DNA from: a candidate division WOR-3 bacterium
GTDB taxonomy: Bacteria; Hydrothermota; UBA3072
Reading direction: 5' to 3'
NCBI GenBank assembly: GCA_039804165.1
Contig: JBDRZZ010000005.1
Coordinates: 35,084 to 99,083, forward strand
Length of the DNA stretch: 64,000 nucleotides
Part shown: piece after piece, positions 1-9,065 of the stretch
Layout of the letters: each line of letters starts with the position of its first letter
How positions within the stretch are numbered: position 1 is the stretch's first letter
Made by a program: the position numbers and the translations under genes
Notes under the pieces: generated by a model
What the model was told of the DNA's origin: nothing
The model's input: the letters and a program-made list of their open reading frames with translations, nothing else
Database searches by the model: none

Positions 1-1700
1 GAAATAAACTTCCATTTTATGTTTTAGGAGTTGCAAACGCTTCAGGTATGTTTGATGTAACAGGGACGATGATGTTGGTTACCTGGACTTTTATTTATGG
101 TGTAAAAGGAGCGTTTTTGCCTTGGGTTTGGCCTGTATTTAATCAGGTTTTCTTAATGATTTATCTCTCTATGTGGTTGCGCCGGTCTAATGTTATAACA
201 GGAGCGGAATGGATAAGGACAAGGTTTGGGCATGATCTTGGAGCAAAACTTGCTGATATAAGTGTGGTTGTTTTTGCTATTATCAGTGTTATTGGATTTC
301 TTGCTTATGATTTTCAAGGGATAGGAAAATTTGGACAGATAATTCTTCCCTGGAAGCTTTCTGCAAATACTTATGCAATGATATTTATGGGTGTTGCAAG
401 TATTTATACAATTATGGGTGGAATGCTTGCAGTCACAATAACTGACCTATTTCAGTATTTTCTTATGACAATTACCTCTATTGGAATCGCATTTATTGCG
501 ATTAAACATTCATCCCCTCTTCTTATAAAAAATTTAGTTCCTGATGGTTGGTTAAGTTTAAGATTTGGTTGGAGAAATCTTGGATTAGATTGGGCGAATT
601 TAATTCCAGAGATAAATAACAAAATAGCGAGTGATGGTTTTTCTCTGGCTGGGATTGCCTTAATGATGATGCTTTTTAAAGGTTTTCTTGTAAGTGCAGC
701 AGGACCTGCACCGAATTATGACATGCAAAGAATTCTTGCAACAAGAAATCCAAAGGAAGCTTCTTTAATGAGTTGGTTTGTCTCTGTTGTTCTTTATTTC
801 CCGAGATATCTACTTGTCACTGGTATTTGTGTTTTGGGTCTTATTTATTTTAGCCCTCAACTAAAAGCGATGGGAAGTGGAGTGGATTTTGAGCAAATTC
901 TTCCATATGTAATCCACAACTTTGTTCCTGTTGGTCTTTTAGGGCTTCTTCTTGCAGGACTTTTAGCAGCCTTTATGAGCACTTATGATGGAACGGTAAA
1001 TTGTGGTGCTTCTTATATTGTTAATGATATTTATAGAAGATACATAAATCCAAAAGCTCCTGCTAAGAGATATGTTACGATAAGCTACATAAGTTCTTTT
1101 GTTATCATTGCTCTTGGGATTATTTTTGGAATTATGGGAAAATCAATTTACCAAATTACAATGTGGCTTGTGGCTGGTCTTTGGGGAGGGTATACAGCCC
1201 CAAATGTTCTTAAGTGGCATTGGTGGAGATTTAATGGTTATGGATACTTTTGGGGGATGATTTCTGGGATAGTTGCTGCTCTATTCTTGCCAATTCTTTT
1301 TGGGAATCCAGATGTTTTATTTGGGGTGCAATTTAATCTTGCTCTTTTCCCACTTATTCTCGTAATAAGCACGGTTGCTTCTATCTTAGGAACCCTTCTT
1401 ACTGAGCCAGAGAAAGACGAGATTTTAATGGATTTCTACAAGAAGGTTCGTCCTTGGGGTCTTTGGAAACCTATTTATGAGAAAGTTAAGAAAGAAGATC
1501 CTAATTTTGAAAGGAATAAGAATTTCTTTAGAGATATGATAAATGTTATTGTGGGTATTATATGGCAGACAAATTTTGTATTAATTCCTATCTATCTTGT
1601 TTTAAGAGAATTCGTTCCTATGTATGTAAGTATTGGTTTGCTTATTGTAACCTCAATATTTTTGAAGTTCAACTGGTATGATAAACTGGAGAAAGAATAG
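1..1700 (+). CDS. Sodium:solute symporter (SSS family), 5'-truncated
   Basis: The reading frame is open from the left edge: codons from position 3 encode in-frame residues (NKLPFYVLGVANASG) that match the conserved start of SSS-family proteins, so the gene begins outside the window. The ATG at 48 is internal. The visible part is about 565 residues with roughly a dozen hydrophobic segments. It carries SSS-like features such as the GVANASGMFDVTGTM segment and a glycine-rich GLLLAGLLAAFMSTYDGTVNCGAS-type helix (about residues 300-330 of the visible part). The family imports sugars or other solutes with Na+ across the inner membrane. Upstream of mannoside phosphorolysis genes, a beta-manno- or gluco-oligosaccharide substrate is plausible but inferred. 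Confidence 0.85.
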   Translation, partial: NKLPFYVLGVANASGMFDVTGTMMLVTWTFIYGVKGAFLPWVWPVFNQVFLMIYLSMWLRRSNVITGAEWIRTRFGHDLGAKLADISVVVFAIISVIGFLAYDFQGIGKFGQIILPWKLSANTYAMIFMGVASIYTIMGGMLAVTITDLFQYFLMTITSIGIAFIAIKHSSPLLIKNLVPDGWLSLRFGWRNLGLDWANLIPEINNKIASDGFSLAGIALMMMLFKGFLVSAAGPAPNYDMQRILATRNPKEASLMSWFVSVVLYFPRYLLVTGICVLGLIYFSPQLKAMGSGVDFEQILPYVIHNFVPVGLLGLLLAGLLAAFMSTYDGTVNCGASYIVNDIYRRYINPKAPAKRYVTISYISSFVIIALGIIFGIMGKSIYQITMWLVAGLWGGYTAPNVLKWHWWRFNGYGYFWGMISGIVAALFLPILFGNPDVLFGVQFNLALFPLILVISTVASILGTLLTEPEKDEILMDFYKKVRPWGLWKPIYEKVKKEDPNFERNKNFFRDMINVIVGIIWQTNFVLIPIYLVLREFVPMYVSIGLLIVTSIFLKFNWYDKLEKE

Positions 1701-1765
1701 AAGATAGAATTCAAGAATTGGGTTTTTGGGATGAGGGGTTTTGAAAAATTAAGAAGGAGGAATTT

Positions 1766-3175
1766 ATGAAATCAGAAAATAGTTCTTTATCCATAAGAGA
1801 AAAAATTTGTTATGGTTTTGGAGACCTTGCCTCAGTTCTTTATTGGCAAACTTTTATGTTATATTTTACTTATTTCTACACAGACATTTTTCTTATCCCT
1901 GCTGCTTCTGCGGCTTATCTTTTTCTTTTGAGTAGAATCTGGGATGGAATAAACGATCCTATAATGGGAATGATTGCAGATCGGACAAAAACAAGATGGG
2001 GAAAATTCAGACCTTATTTACTTTGGATTGCTTTCCCTTTTGCTGTTGTGGGCGTTCTTACTTTTACTGTCCCTAATCTTGGCACTACTGGGAAACTAAT
2101 CTGGGCCTATATAACTTTCAATCTTATCATGATGCTTTATACAGCGATTAATATACCTTACACAGCCTTACTTGGTGTTATCTCTCCTGATTCAAAGGAG
2201 AGGACTACAGTCTCTTCTGTGAAATTCATTTTTGCATTTTTGGCAGGAACAATAGTTTCTTTTACCTTGCTTCCAATGACAAAGGCTCTTGGTAAAGGTA
2301 ATGACGCAAAAGGTTGGCAGTATTCTTTTATAATATATGGAATTGCAGCGATTATCTTCTTCCTCATTACTTTTGCTGGAACTAAAGAGAGAGTTCAGCC
2401 TCCTAAGACTCAAAAATCTTCTGTTAAGAAGGATATATTTGAATTAATCACGAATGGTCCATGGCTTATTCTTCTTGCAACAACAATAACTTTTATTCTT
2501 TTTGTTGCTGTTCGCAGTAGTGTTACAGTGCATTATTTTAAATATGTTATTGGGACAAGGGAAATTTTTATTCCGTTTTTAGGGAAAATAAAGTGTGATT
2601 TCAATAAGTTGGCTTCCTATTTTAATGGGGTTGGGCAAATTTCAGCACTTATTGGAGCTCTTTTGGTAAATTGGGTTGCAAAGCGAATTGGGAAAAAGAG
2701 AGCTTTTATTACACTATTCATTATCGCAATTTTTAGCACAGCAATCTTCTATTTTTTGACTCCTACACAAATTGCTTTAATTTTCCTTTTTCAGTTTACA
2801 GGTTCTATAAGTGGTGGTCCTCTAAGTGTTCTTCTTTGGGCAATGTATGCTGATACAGCAGATTATGCTGAATGGAAAAGAGGGAGGAGAACAACGGGTC
2901 TTGTATTTTCTGCTTCTACAATGTCTCAGAAAATTGGATGGGCTCTTGGGGCTTTTGTTGCTCTTCGCCTTATGTCTGGGGTTGGTTTCCAGCCTAATGT
3001 AGAGCAAACCCCAGAGAGTCTCAGAGGTTTACTCCTACTTTTTAGTTTAATTCCTGCTGGACTTGGGATTTTGTCTCTTCTAATTTTGTCGTTTATATAC
3101 CCATTAAGTGACAAAAAAGTTGAACAAATTGGTATGGAGTTGAAAGAAAGAAGAAAGTTAACTGAGGAAGTATAA
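1766..3175 (+). CDS. GPH-family (MFS) sugar:cation symporter
   Basis: 469 residues with about 12 transmembrane segments. It belongs to the glycoside-pentoside-hexuronide:cation symporter family (LacS/MelB-like). The family loop between TM2 and TM3 is clear: RIWDGINDPIMGMIADRTKT, followed by RWGKFRPYLLW. The second-half signature is MYADTADYAEWKRGRR. A strong Shine-Dalgarno (AGAAGGAGG) sits 5 nt before the ATG. It lies between the SSS transporter and the GH130 gene, so it probably imports a disaccharide such as mannobiose, mannosyl-glucose or cellobiose for intracellular phosphorolysis. The substrate is inferred from context only. Confidence 0.85.
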   Translation: MKSENSSLSIREKICYGFGDLASVLYWQTFMLYFTYFYTDIFLIPAASAAYLFLLSRIWDGINDPIMGMIADRTKTRWGKFRPYLLWIAFPFAVVGVLTFTVPNLGTTGKLIWAYITFNLIMMLYTAINIPYTALLGVISPDSKERTTVSSVKFIFAFLAGTIVSFTLLPMTKALGKGNDAKGWQYSFIIYGIAAIIFFLITFAGTKERVQPPKTQKSSVKKDIFELITNGPWLILLATTITFILFVAVRSSVTVHYFKYVIGTREIFIPFLGKIKCDFNKLASYFNGVGQISALIGALLVNWVAKRIGKKRAFITLFIIAIFSTAIFYFLTPTQIALIFLFQFTGSISGGPLSVLLWAMYADTADYAEWKRGRRTTGLVFSASTMSQKIGWALGAFVALRLMSGVGFQPNVEQTPESLRGLLLLFSLIPAGLGILSLLILSFIYPLSDKKVEQIGMELKERRKLTEEV

Positions 3176-3186
3176 GGAGGGAGAGA

Positions 3187-4185
3187 ATGGGTGTAAGAAT
3201 AATTGGGAAATCTTTACCTAATATTCCTTGGCAAGATAAACCCAAGGGTTCTAAGGATGTTGTTTGGAGGTATGATAAAAATCCAGTTATTGGGAGAGAA
3301 GCCCTAAATGGTGCAAGAATTTTTAATAGTGCTGTAATTCCTTATAAAGAAGAATTTATTGGCGTTTTTAGGGTTGAGCATAGAAATGGTTATCCTAAAT
3401 TGCATCTTGGTAAGAGTAAGGATGCGATTAAATGGAAGATCGAAGAAGAGCCAATAAAGTTCTTAAAAGAAGATGGTTCTTCGGCAAAGCCTATTCTTTA
3501 TGGTTATGATCCGCGAGTTGTAGAAATTGAAGGCATCTATTATATAACTTGGTGTAATTATTTTTATGGACCAACAATAGGTATTGCCAAGACCGAGGAT
3601 TTTAAGACTTTTATTCAGCTTGAAAACGCTTATCTTCCTTTCAATCGTAATGGGGTTTTATTTCCAAGAAGAATAAATGGGAATTTTGTAATGCTAAATC
3701 GTCCAAGTGATAATGGTCATACTCCTTTTGGAGATATTTTCTTAAGTCAAAGTCCAGATATGACATATTGGGGGAAACATAGGCTTGTAATGAGAGCTGG
3801 GCACTATTGGTGGAAGAATTTAAAAATTGGAGCAGGTCCTATTCCCATAGAGACAACAGAAGGTTGGTTGATGATTTACCATGGAGTTTGTCAAACCTGT
3901 AGTGGTTATATTTATAGTATGGGAGCAGCTCTCTTAGACATTGATGAACCTTATAAGGTTCTTGTTGATTGTGAAAACTTTTTGTTAACCCCGGAGGAGC
4001 CTTATGAAAGAGTTGGTTTTGTTCCGAGTGTTGTTTTTCCTTGTGCTACGCTTCATGATGCAGAAACAGGTAGAATAGCGATATTCTATGGGGCTGCAGA
4101 TACCACTTGTGCGCTTGCTTTTACTAAAGTGGATGAACTTGTTGAATACATAAAAGCAAATCCTTCTAAGCCTTTGGATTGGTAA
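3187..4185 (+). CDS. GH130 beta-1,4-mannoside phosphorylase (mannosyl-glucose / manno-oligosaccharide)
   Basis: 332 residues, cytoplasmic (no signal peptide). It resembles, from memory, Thermotoga maritima TM1225 along its whole length, including WRYDKNPVIGREALNGARIF, YDPRVVEIEGIYYITWCN, LNRPSDNGHTPFGDIFLS and the C-terminal HDAETGRIAIFYGAADT. GH130 enzymes cleave beta-mannosidic bonds with phosphate to give mannose-1-phosphate. With the 2-epimerase downstream, the likely route is mannobiose to mannosyl-glucose (epimerase), then mannose-1-phosphate plus glucose (this enzyme). A strong GGAGG lies before the ATG. GH94 starts 1 nt after this stop codon. Activity on mannosyl-glucose versus longer manno-oligosaccharides cannot be settled here. 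Confidence 0.9.
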   Translation: MGVRIIGKSLPNIPWQDKPKGSKDVVWRYDKNPVIGREALNGARIFNSAVIPYKEEFIGVFRVEHRNGYPKLHLGKSKDAIKWKIEEEPIKFLKEDGSSAKPILYGYDPRVVEIEGIYYITWCNYFYGPTIGIAKTEDFKTFIQLENAYLPFNRNGVLFPRRINGNFVMLNRPSDNGHTPFGDIFLSQSPDMTYWGKHRLVMRAGHYWWKNLKIGAGPIPIETTEGWLMIYHGVCQTCSGYIYSMGAALLDIDEPYKVLVDCENFLLTPEEPYERVGFVPSVVFPCATLHDAETGRIAIFYGAADTTCALAFTKVDELVEYIKANPSKPLDW

Positions 4186-4186
4186 A

Positions 4187-6583
4187 ATGCAGTTTGGTTA
4201 TTTTGACGATAAGAATAAAGAATATGTTATAGAGCGCCCAGATACTCCAAAATCTTGGAGCAATTATCTTGGTTCTACTGAATATGGAGCGATAATAACG
4301 AACAATGCAGGAGGATATAGCTTTTTTAAATCCAGTGCTCAGGGTAGATTTATTAGATTGCGTTTTAATTCAATCCCAATGGATCAGCCGGGACGCTATA
4401 TCTACATTCATGATTGTGAAAGTAAGGACTATTGGTCTAGTTCTTGGCAACCTGTGGGTAAGCCCCTTGAACTTTATAAATCTATCTGTAGGCATGGAAC
4501 TGCTTATACGGTTATTTCCTCTGAATATTCAAAGATAAGAACTGAAACAACTTATTTTGTTCCTTTAGATCGTTATTTTGAATTTTGGCTTTTTAAGATT
4601 ATAAATAAGGATTCTAAGAAACGTTCCTTAAGGTTATTTACTTTTGTAGAATACGCCAATAATTGGTTTGTGTGGCAGGATCTTATTAATCTCCAATATA
4701 CCTTAGGTATTTTGAGTATGGAGGTTGTGGATAATATAATTGATCATGGGATTAATGTTCTTTTACCTGACGATACAAGAGGCGATTTTGAGAGTCACGA
4801 TGGGAATAGACACACTTTTCTTGGGGTTAGTGGGGTAGAGGTAAGCGGGTATGACACTGATAGAGATATTTTTATTGGACCTTATCGTTCTTATCATAAT
4901 CCTTTGGTTGTAGAAGAAGGAAGATGTAGAGGTTCTCTTGCAAAGGGAGATAATGGTTGTGGAACTTTGCAAATTGATCTTGATTTAGAACCAGAAGAAG
5001 AGAAGGAATTTGTTGTCATTATGGGAATTGGTAAGGCAAAAGTGGAAGGGAAACAGGCGATTTGTGAGTTTAAGGACATTAGGAAAGTGTATGAAGAGTT
5101 TGATAAACTAAAAAAATATTGGCATAGCCGTTTAGAAGGGATGAGTGCTCTAACACCTGATTCTGAATTCAATAGTATGATAAATATGTGGAATCCTTTT
5201 AATTGTCTTATTACTTATACCTGGTCGAGAGCTGCGAGCCTTGTTTATAGTGGAGAACGAGATGGCCTTGGATATAGGGATACAGTTCAAGATATTTTAG
5301 GAGTCTTACATTTAATTCCTGAAGAAGCAGGAAAGAGATTAGAACTTATGATAACAGGACAAGTTTCAACAGGTGGGGCGATGCCTCTTGTGAAACCTTG
5401 GTCCCATAGTCCAGGAAAAGAAAAACCGCCTTCTCCAAAAGAGTACCGTTCCGATGATTGTCTTTGGTTATTTAATACAATTCCTGCTTATGTTAAAGAA
5501 ACAGGAGATATTTCTTTTTATGATAAAGTTCTTCCTTATGCAGATAAAGGAGAAGATACTGTTCTTGGTCATATGAAGAAAGCGATTCAATTTAACCTAA
5601 GCCATCTTGGTGTTCATGGACTACCTTGTGGTTTATATGCCGACTGGAATGATTGCTTGTCAGTTGGTTATGAAGGGGAATCGGTTTTTGTGGCATTTCA
5701 GGTTCGGTATGCTTTAAAAACATATATAGAAATTTGTGAAATGTTGAACAGAAAAGAAGAGGTAGCTTGGGCAGAATCTTACCTTAAAAAATTAGATGAA
5801 AATATTGGAAAATATGCTTGGGATGGAGAGTGGTTCATTAGGGCTTACAAAGATGATGGAATGAAAATTGGTTCAAAGGAGAATGAAGAAGGTCGGATTT
5901 GGCTAAATCCTCAATCTTGGGCAGTAATAAGTGGATATGCAACTAAAGAACAAAGCATAAAAGTGATGAAGGTTGTGAGAGAAAATCTTGCTACAGAGTA
6001 TGGAATTATGCTTGTGGATCCGCCTTTTGAGAAGACTGACCATAGGGTTGTGAAAGCATCCCTTTTCAATAAAGGAATGAAAGAAAACTCTTCTATATTC
6101 TGTCATACTCAAGGCTGGGCAATAATGGCTGAAGCAATGCTTGGGAATGGAGAACAGGCTTACAAATATTATCGTGCTTATTTACCTGCGGCTTACAACG
6201 CAAAAGCTGAGATTAGGCAGATCGAACCTTATGTTTACTGTCAATATACTCACAGCAAATACAGTCCTCGTTATGGAGCTTCCCGTATACCTTGGTTGAC
6301 TGGTTCGGCAGCTTGGGCTTATTATGTGGCTACTCAATACATTCTTGGGATTCAGCCGGATTACCATGGGCTTAGGATTGATCCTTGTATTCCTTCTTCT
6401 TGGAGAGAGTATAAAGTTAGAAGAAAATTTAGAAATAAGATTCTTGAAATCAAAGTGGAGAATAAAACTGGAGTCCAAAAAGGAGCAAAAAGAATCATAA
6501 TTAATGGAGAGGAAATAGAAGGTAATTTCATTCCAATTGATAAGTTAAAGGAGAATAATACGGTTTTTGTAGAAATGGGATAG
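4187..6583 (+). CDS. GH94 disaccharide phosphorylase (cellobiose or chitobiose type)
   Basis: 798 residues, the usual GH94 length, cytoplasmic. The start (QFGYFDDKNKEYVIERPDTP) and the end (GLRIDPCIPSSWREYKVRRKFR) are typical of cellobiose and N,N'-diacetylchitobiose phosphorylases. The catalytic general acid should be the second Asp of the DWNDC motif (residues 486-490). The motif GLGYRDTVQD, rather than GFRDSNQD, and the short segment after DWNDCLSVG look closer to the chitobiose-phosphorylase branch. The neighbours suggest a plant glucomannan disaccharide instead. The product would be a sugar-1-phosphate plus a free monosaccharide. I place it in GH94 firmly and leave the substrate open. 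Confidence 0.88.
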   Translation: MQFGYFDDKNKEYVIERPDTPKSWSNYLGSTEYGAIITNNAGGYSFFKSSAQGRFIRLRFNSIPMDQPGRYIYIHDCESKDYWSSSWQPVGKPLELYKSICRHGTAYTVISSEYSKIRTETTYFVPLDRYFEFWLFKIINKDSKKRSLRLFTFVEYANNWFVWQDLINLQYTLGILSMEVVDNIIDHGINVLLPDDTRGDFESHDGNRHTFLGVSGVEVSGYDTDRDIFIGPYRSYHNPLVVEEGRCRGSLAKGDNGCGTLQIDLDLEPEEEKEFVVIMGIGKAKVEGKQAICEFKDIRKVYEEFDKLKKYWHSRLEGMSALTPDSEFNSMINMWNPFNCLITYTWSRAASLVYSGERDGLGYRDTVQDILGVLHLIPEEAGKRLELMITGQVSTGGAMPLVKPWSHSPGKEKPPSPKEYRSDDCLWLFNTIPAYVKETGDISFYDKVLPYADKGEDTVLGHMKKAIQFNLSHLGVHGLPCGLYADWNDCLSVGYEGESVFVAFQVRYALKTYIEICEMLNRKEEVAWAESYLKKLDENIGKYAWDGEWFIRAYKDDGMKIGSKENEEGRIWLNPQSWAVISGYATKEQSIKVMKVVRENLATEYGIMLVDPPFEKTDHRVVKASLFNKGMKENSSIFCHTQGWAIMAEAMLGNGEQAYKYYRAYLPAAYNAKAEIRQIEPYVYCQYTHSKYSPRYGASRIPWLTGSAAWAYYVATQYILGIQPDYHGLRIDPCIPSSWREYKVRRKFRNKILEIKVENKTGVQKGAKRIIINGEEIEGNFIPIDKLKENNTVFVEMG

Positions 6584-6586
6584 TGA

Positions 6587-7798
6587 ATGGAACCTTCAAC
6601 CTCTTTTGATACTTATTATAAAGAGATTGAGGGAGAATTAAGAACTAATATTCTTCCTTTTTGGGATAAGACAATTGATTTAGAAAATGGTGGATTTTTT
6701 GGAAGAATTTTGAATAATGGAGAGGTGAAAAAGAAATCTCCAAAAGCATCTGTTCTAAACACAAGAATTCTCTGGACATACTCTGCTGTATACAGAAAAT
6801 TTAGAGAAAAAAGATATATGGAATTAGCCCAAAGAGCTTATAGTTATCTAAAGGATTTTTTTTATGATAAGGAAAAAGGAGGAATTTTTTGGCTTCTTGA
6901 TTGCAAAGGTAATCCTATTGATACAAAGAAACAGATCTACGCTCAAGCTTTTTGTTTATATGCTCTAAGTGAATTTTATAAAATTTATAGAGAAAAAGAA
7001 GTTTTAGATTGGACAAGTGAGATTTTTGAGTTGATAGAGAAATATAGTTTTGACCCTGAATATTTGGGTTATTTTGAGGCTATGGATAGAAATTGGAATT
7101 GGATAGAAGATGTTAGATTAAGTGAAAAGGATCAAAATGAAAGAAAAACAACTAATACTCATCTTCATCTCTTAGAAGCATACACAAATTTTCTTGAGGT
7201 AAAAAAGGACGAAAGAGTAAAAACTCGATTAAAACAGTTAGTTCAAATTTTTCTTGATAAAATTATAGATCCAGCAACTGGACATTTTAATTTATTTTTT
7301 GATGAAAAATGGAATAAAAAGTCACAGGTTTTTTCCTATGGTCATGACATTGAAGGTAGTTGGTTAATTTGGAAAGCTTCTTCTTTATTAGGAGACGAAT
7401 CTCTTAAGAGGAAAGTTAAGGAAGCTTCTTTAAGGCTTGCCGAGGCAACTTTAAGGGATGGGGTAGACTCTTCTGGTGGAGTAATGAACGAAGGGAATAT
7501 AATGGGTGTTTTTGACTCTGATAAACACTGGTGGGTTCAAGCTGAAGCTATGGTAGGTTTCTTTAATGCATTTGAGTTGTCAGGGGATGATAAATTTTTT
7601 AATGCATCTTGGGATTCCTGGAATTTTATAAAAAAATATATTATAGATTATAAAAATGGAGAATGGTTCTTTAGAGTAAATAGAGAAGGGATCCCTTATT
7701 ATGAAGAAGACAAAGTCGGACCTTGGAAATGTCCTTACCATAATTCAAGAGCTTGCTTAGAATTAATGGAAAGGTTGGGGCCTTTTAGAAACAATTAA
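6587..7798 (+). CDS. Cellobiose 2-epimerase (AGE superfamily)
   Basis: 403 residues with an (alpha/alpha)6-barrel AGE pattern. The motifs NTHLHLLEAY (His192, His194), YGHDIEGSW (His253), DKHWWVQAEAM (His314) and PYHNSRACLE (His385) match cellobiose 2-epimerases. His253 and His385 correspond in order and spacing to the acid/base pair known in that family. It interconverts glucose and mannose at the reducing end of beta-1,4 disaccharides, feeding the GH130 phosphorylase. The start is 3 nt after the GH94 stop, with no strong Shine-Dalgarno, so it is probably translationally coupled. Confidence 0.88.
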   Translation: MEPSTSFDTYYKEIEGELRTNILPFWDKTIDLENGGFFGRILNNGEVKKKSPKASVLNTRILWTYSAVYRKFREKRYMELAQRAYSYLKDFFYDKEKGGIFWLLDCKGNPIDTKKQIYAQAFCLYALSEFYKIYREKEVLDWTSEIFELIEKYSFDPEYLGYFEAMDRNWNWIEDVRLSEKDQNERKTTNTHLHLLEAYTNFLEVKKDERVKTRLKQLVQIFLDKIIDPATGHFNLFFDEKWNKKSQVFSYGHDIEGSWLIWKASSLLGDESLKRKVKEASLRLAEATLRDGVDSSGGVMNEGNIMGVFDSDKHWWVQAEAMVGFFNAFELSGDDKFFNASWDSWNFIKKYIIDYKNGEWFFRVNREGIPYYEEDKVGPWKCPYHNSRACLELMERLGPFRNN

Positions 7799-7814
7799 GG
7801 GAGGAAGAATAAAA

Positions 7815-9017
7815 ATGAAGAGATTTTTAAAAGAATTATTGTTGTTTGGAGTTTTTTTTCTTGGAGAAGGTTTAGTTGCTCTTGATGATGGGTTAGCTCG
7901 AACACCCCCTATGGGATGGAATAGCTGGAACAGTTTTCAGACAAACGTTAATGAAGAAGTAATAAAAGAGATTGTAGATGCTATGATAAGAACAGGAATG
8001 AGAGATGCTGGGTATGAATATATAATTATAGATGATGGTTGGGAGGCTATGGAAAGAGATAAAGAGGGAAAAATAGTTCCAGATCCAAAGAAATTCCCAA
8101 AAGGGATGAAAGCCTTGGGAGATTATATTCACTCTAAGGGATTTAAATTTGGGATTCATAATGATGCTGGAACAAGAACTTGTGCAGGTTATCCTGGTGG
8201 ACGAGGGCATGAATTTTTGGATGCAAAGACTTATGCTTCTTGGGGCGTTGATTATTTAAAATATGATTGGTGTAATACAGGTTCAGCGAATGCAGAAGAA
8301 ACTTATAAAACAATGAGGGATGCATTAAAAGCGACTGGTAGACCAATTATTTTTAGCATTTGCGAATGGGGAAGCAATAAACCTTGGTTGTGGGGTAAAG
8401 ATGTTGGTCATTTATGGAGGACAACAGGAGATATAATGAATTGTTATGATTGCCAAGGAGTTTATTCTTTGGGGTGGAAGGTAATTTTGGATGAGCAGGT
8501 TGGTCTTGAGAAATATGCTGGACCTGGACACTGGAATGATCCCGATATGTTAGTGGTTGGAATGGAGGGTTTGAGCTTAGCTGAATCTAGGTCTCATTTC
8601 TCTTTATGGTGTATTTTGGCAGCTCCTCTAATAGCGAGTAATGATATAAGAAATATGTCTGAAGAGATTAGGCAAATTCTTACCAATAAAGAAGTCATTG
8701 CCATAGACCAGGATTCATTGGGAAAACAAGGTTATAAGATAATGGATCATCCTGGAAAGGAAATTTGGGTAAAGGAGCTTTCGGGAGGGGCCTGGGCTGT
8801 TTGTTTCCATAATACAGGAGAAGAACCTCTTAAAATGAAAATTATCTGGGGTCATCTCTGGATTTTAAGGGGTAAATACAATAAGTATAAAGTTAGAGAT
8901 CTTTGGGAAAAGAAAGATTTAGGAATAATAGATCTTGAGAAGAAAGGAGATGAGTTTTATATAAAAGAGATTTCTCCTCATGATGTTTTGCTTTTAAAAT
9001 TTACCCCCATTAAGTGA
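7815..9017 (+). CDS. Exported GH27 alpha-galactosidase
   Basis: 400 residues. Residues 1-22 form a signal peptide (MKRFLKE followed by a hydrophobic stretch), and the mature enzyme begins with the GH27 signature LARTPPMGWNSWNSF. Asp151 in YLKYDWCN is the expected nucleophile and Asp206 in WRTTGDI the expected acid/base. The C-terminal roughly 90 residues form the usual antiparallel beta domain. It would remove alpha-1,6-galactose side chains from galactomannan outside the cytoplasm, so the backbone oligosaccharides can be imported by the transporters upstream. It has a GGGAGG Shine-Dalgarno and is the last gene of the locus. Confidence 0.9.
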   Translation: MKRFLKELLLFGVFFLGEGLVALDDGLARTPPMGWNSWNSFQTNVNEEVIKEIVDAMIRTGMRDAGYEYIIIDDGWEAMERDKEGKIVPDPKKFPKGMKALGDYIHSKGFKFGIHNDAGTRTCAGYPGGRGHEFLDAKTYASWGVDYLKYDWCNTGSANAEETYKTMRDALKATGRPIIFSICEWGSNKPWLWGKDVGHLWRTTGDIMNCYDCQGVYSLGWKVILDEQVGLEKYAGPGHWNDPDMLVVGMEGLSLAESRSHFSLWCILAAPLIASNDIRNMSEEIRQILTNKEVIAIDQDSLGKQGYKIMDHPGKEIWVKELSGGAWAVCFHNTGEEPLKMKIIWGHLWILRGKYNKYKVRDLWEKKDLGIIDLEKKGDEFYIKEISPHDVLLLKFTPIK

Positions 9018-9030
9018 GTATTAGGAAGAG

Positions 9031-9059
9031 TTGACAAATTTCCTCTTTTTTGTTATTCT
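9031..9059 (+). promoter_or_regulatory. Sigma-70-type promoter giving a leaderless mRNA
   Basis: TTGACA (9031-9036), 17-bp spacer, TATTCT (9054-9059). The predicted transcription start, 7 nt past the -10 box, falls on the A of the ATG at 9066, and there is no Shine-Dalgarno. The kinase transcript would therefore be leaderless. Confidence 0.6.
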
Positions 9060-9065
9060 TAATTA

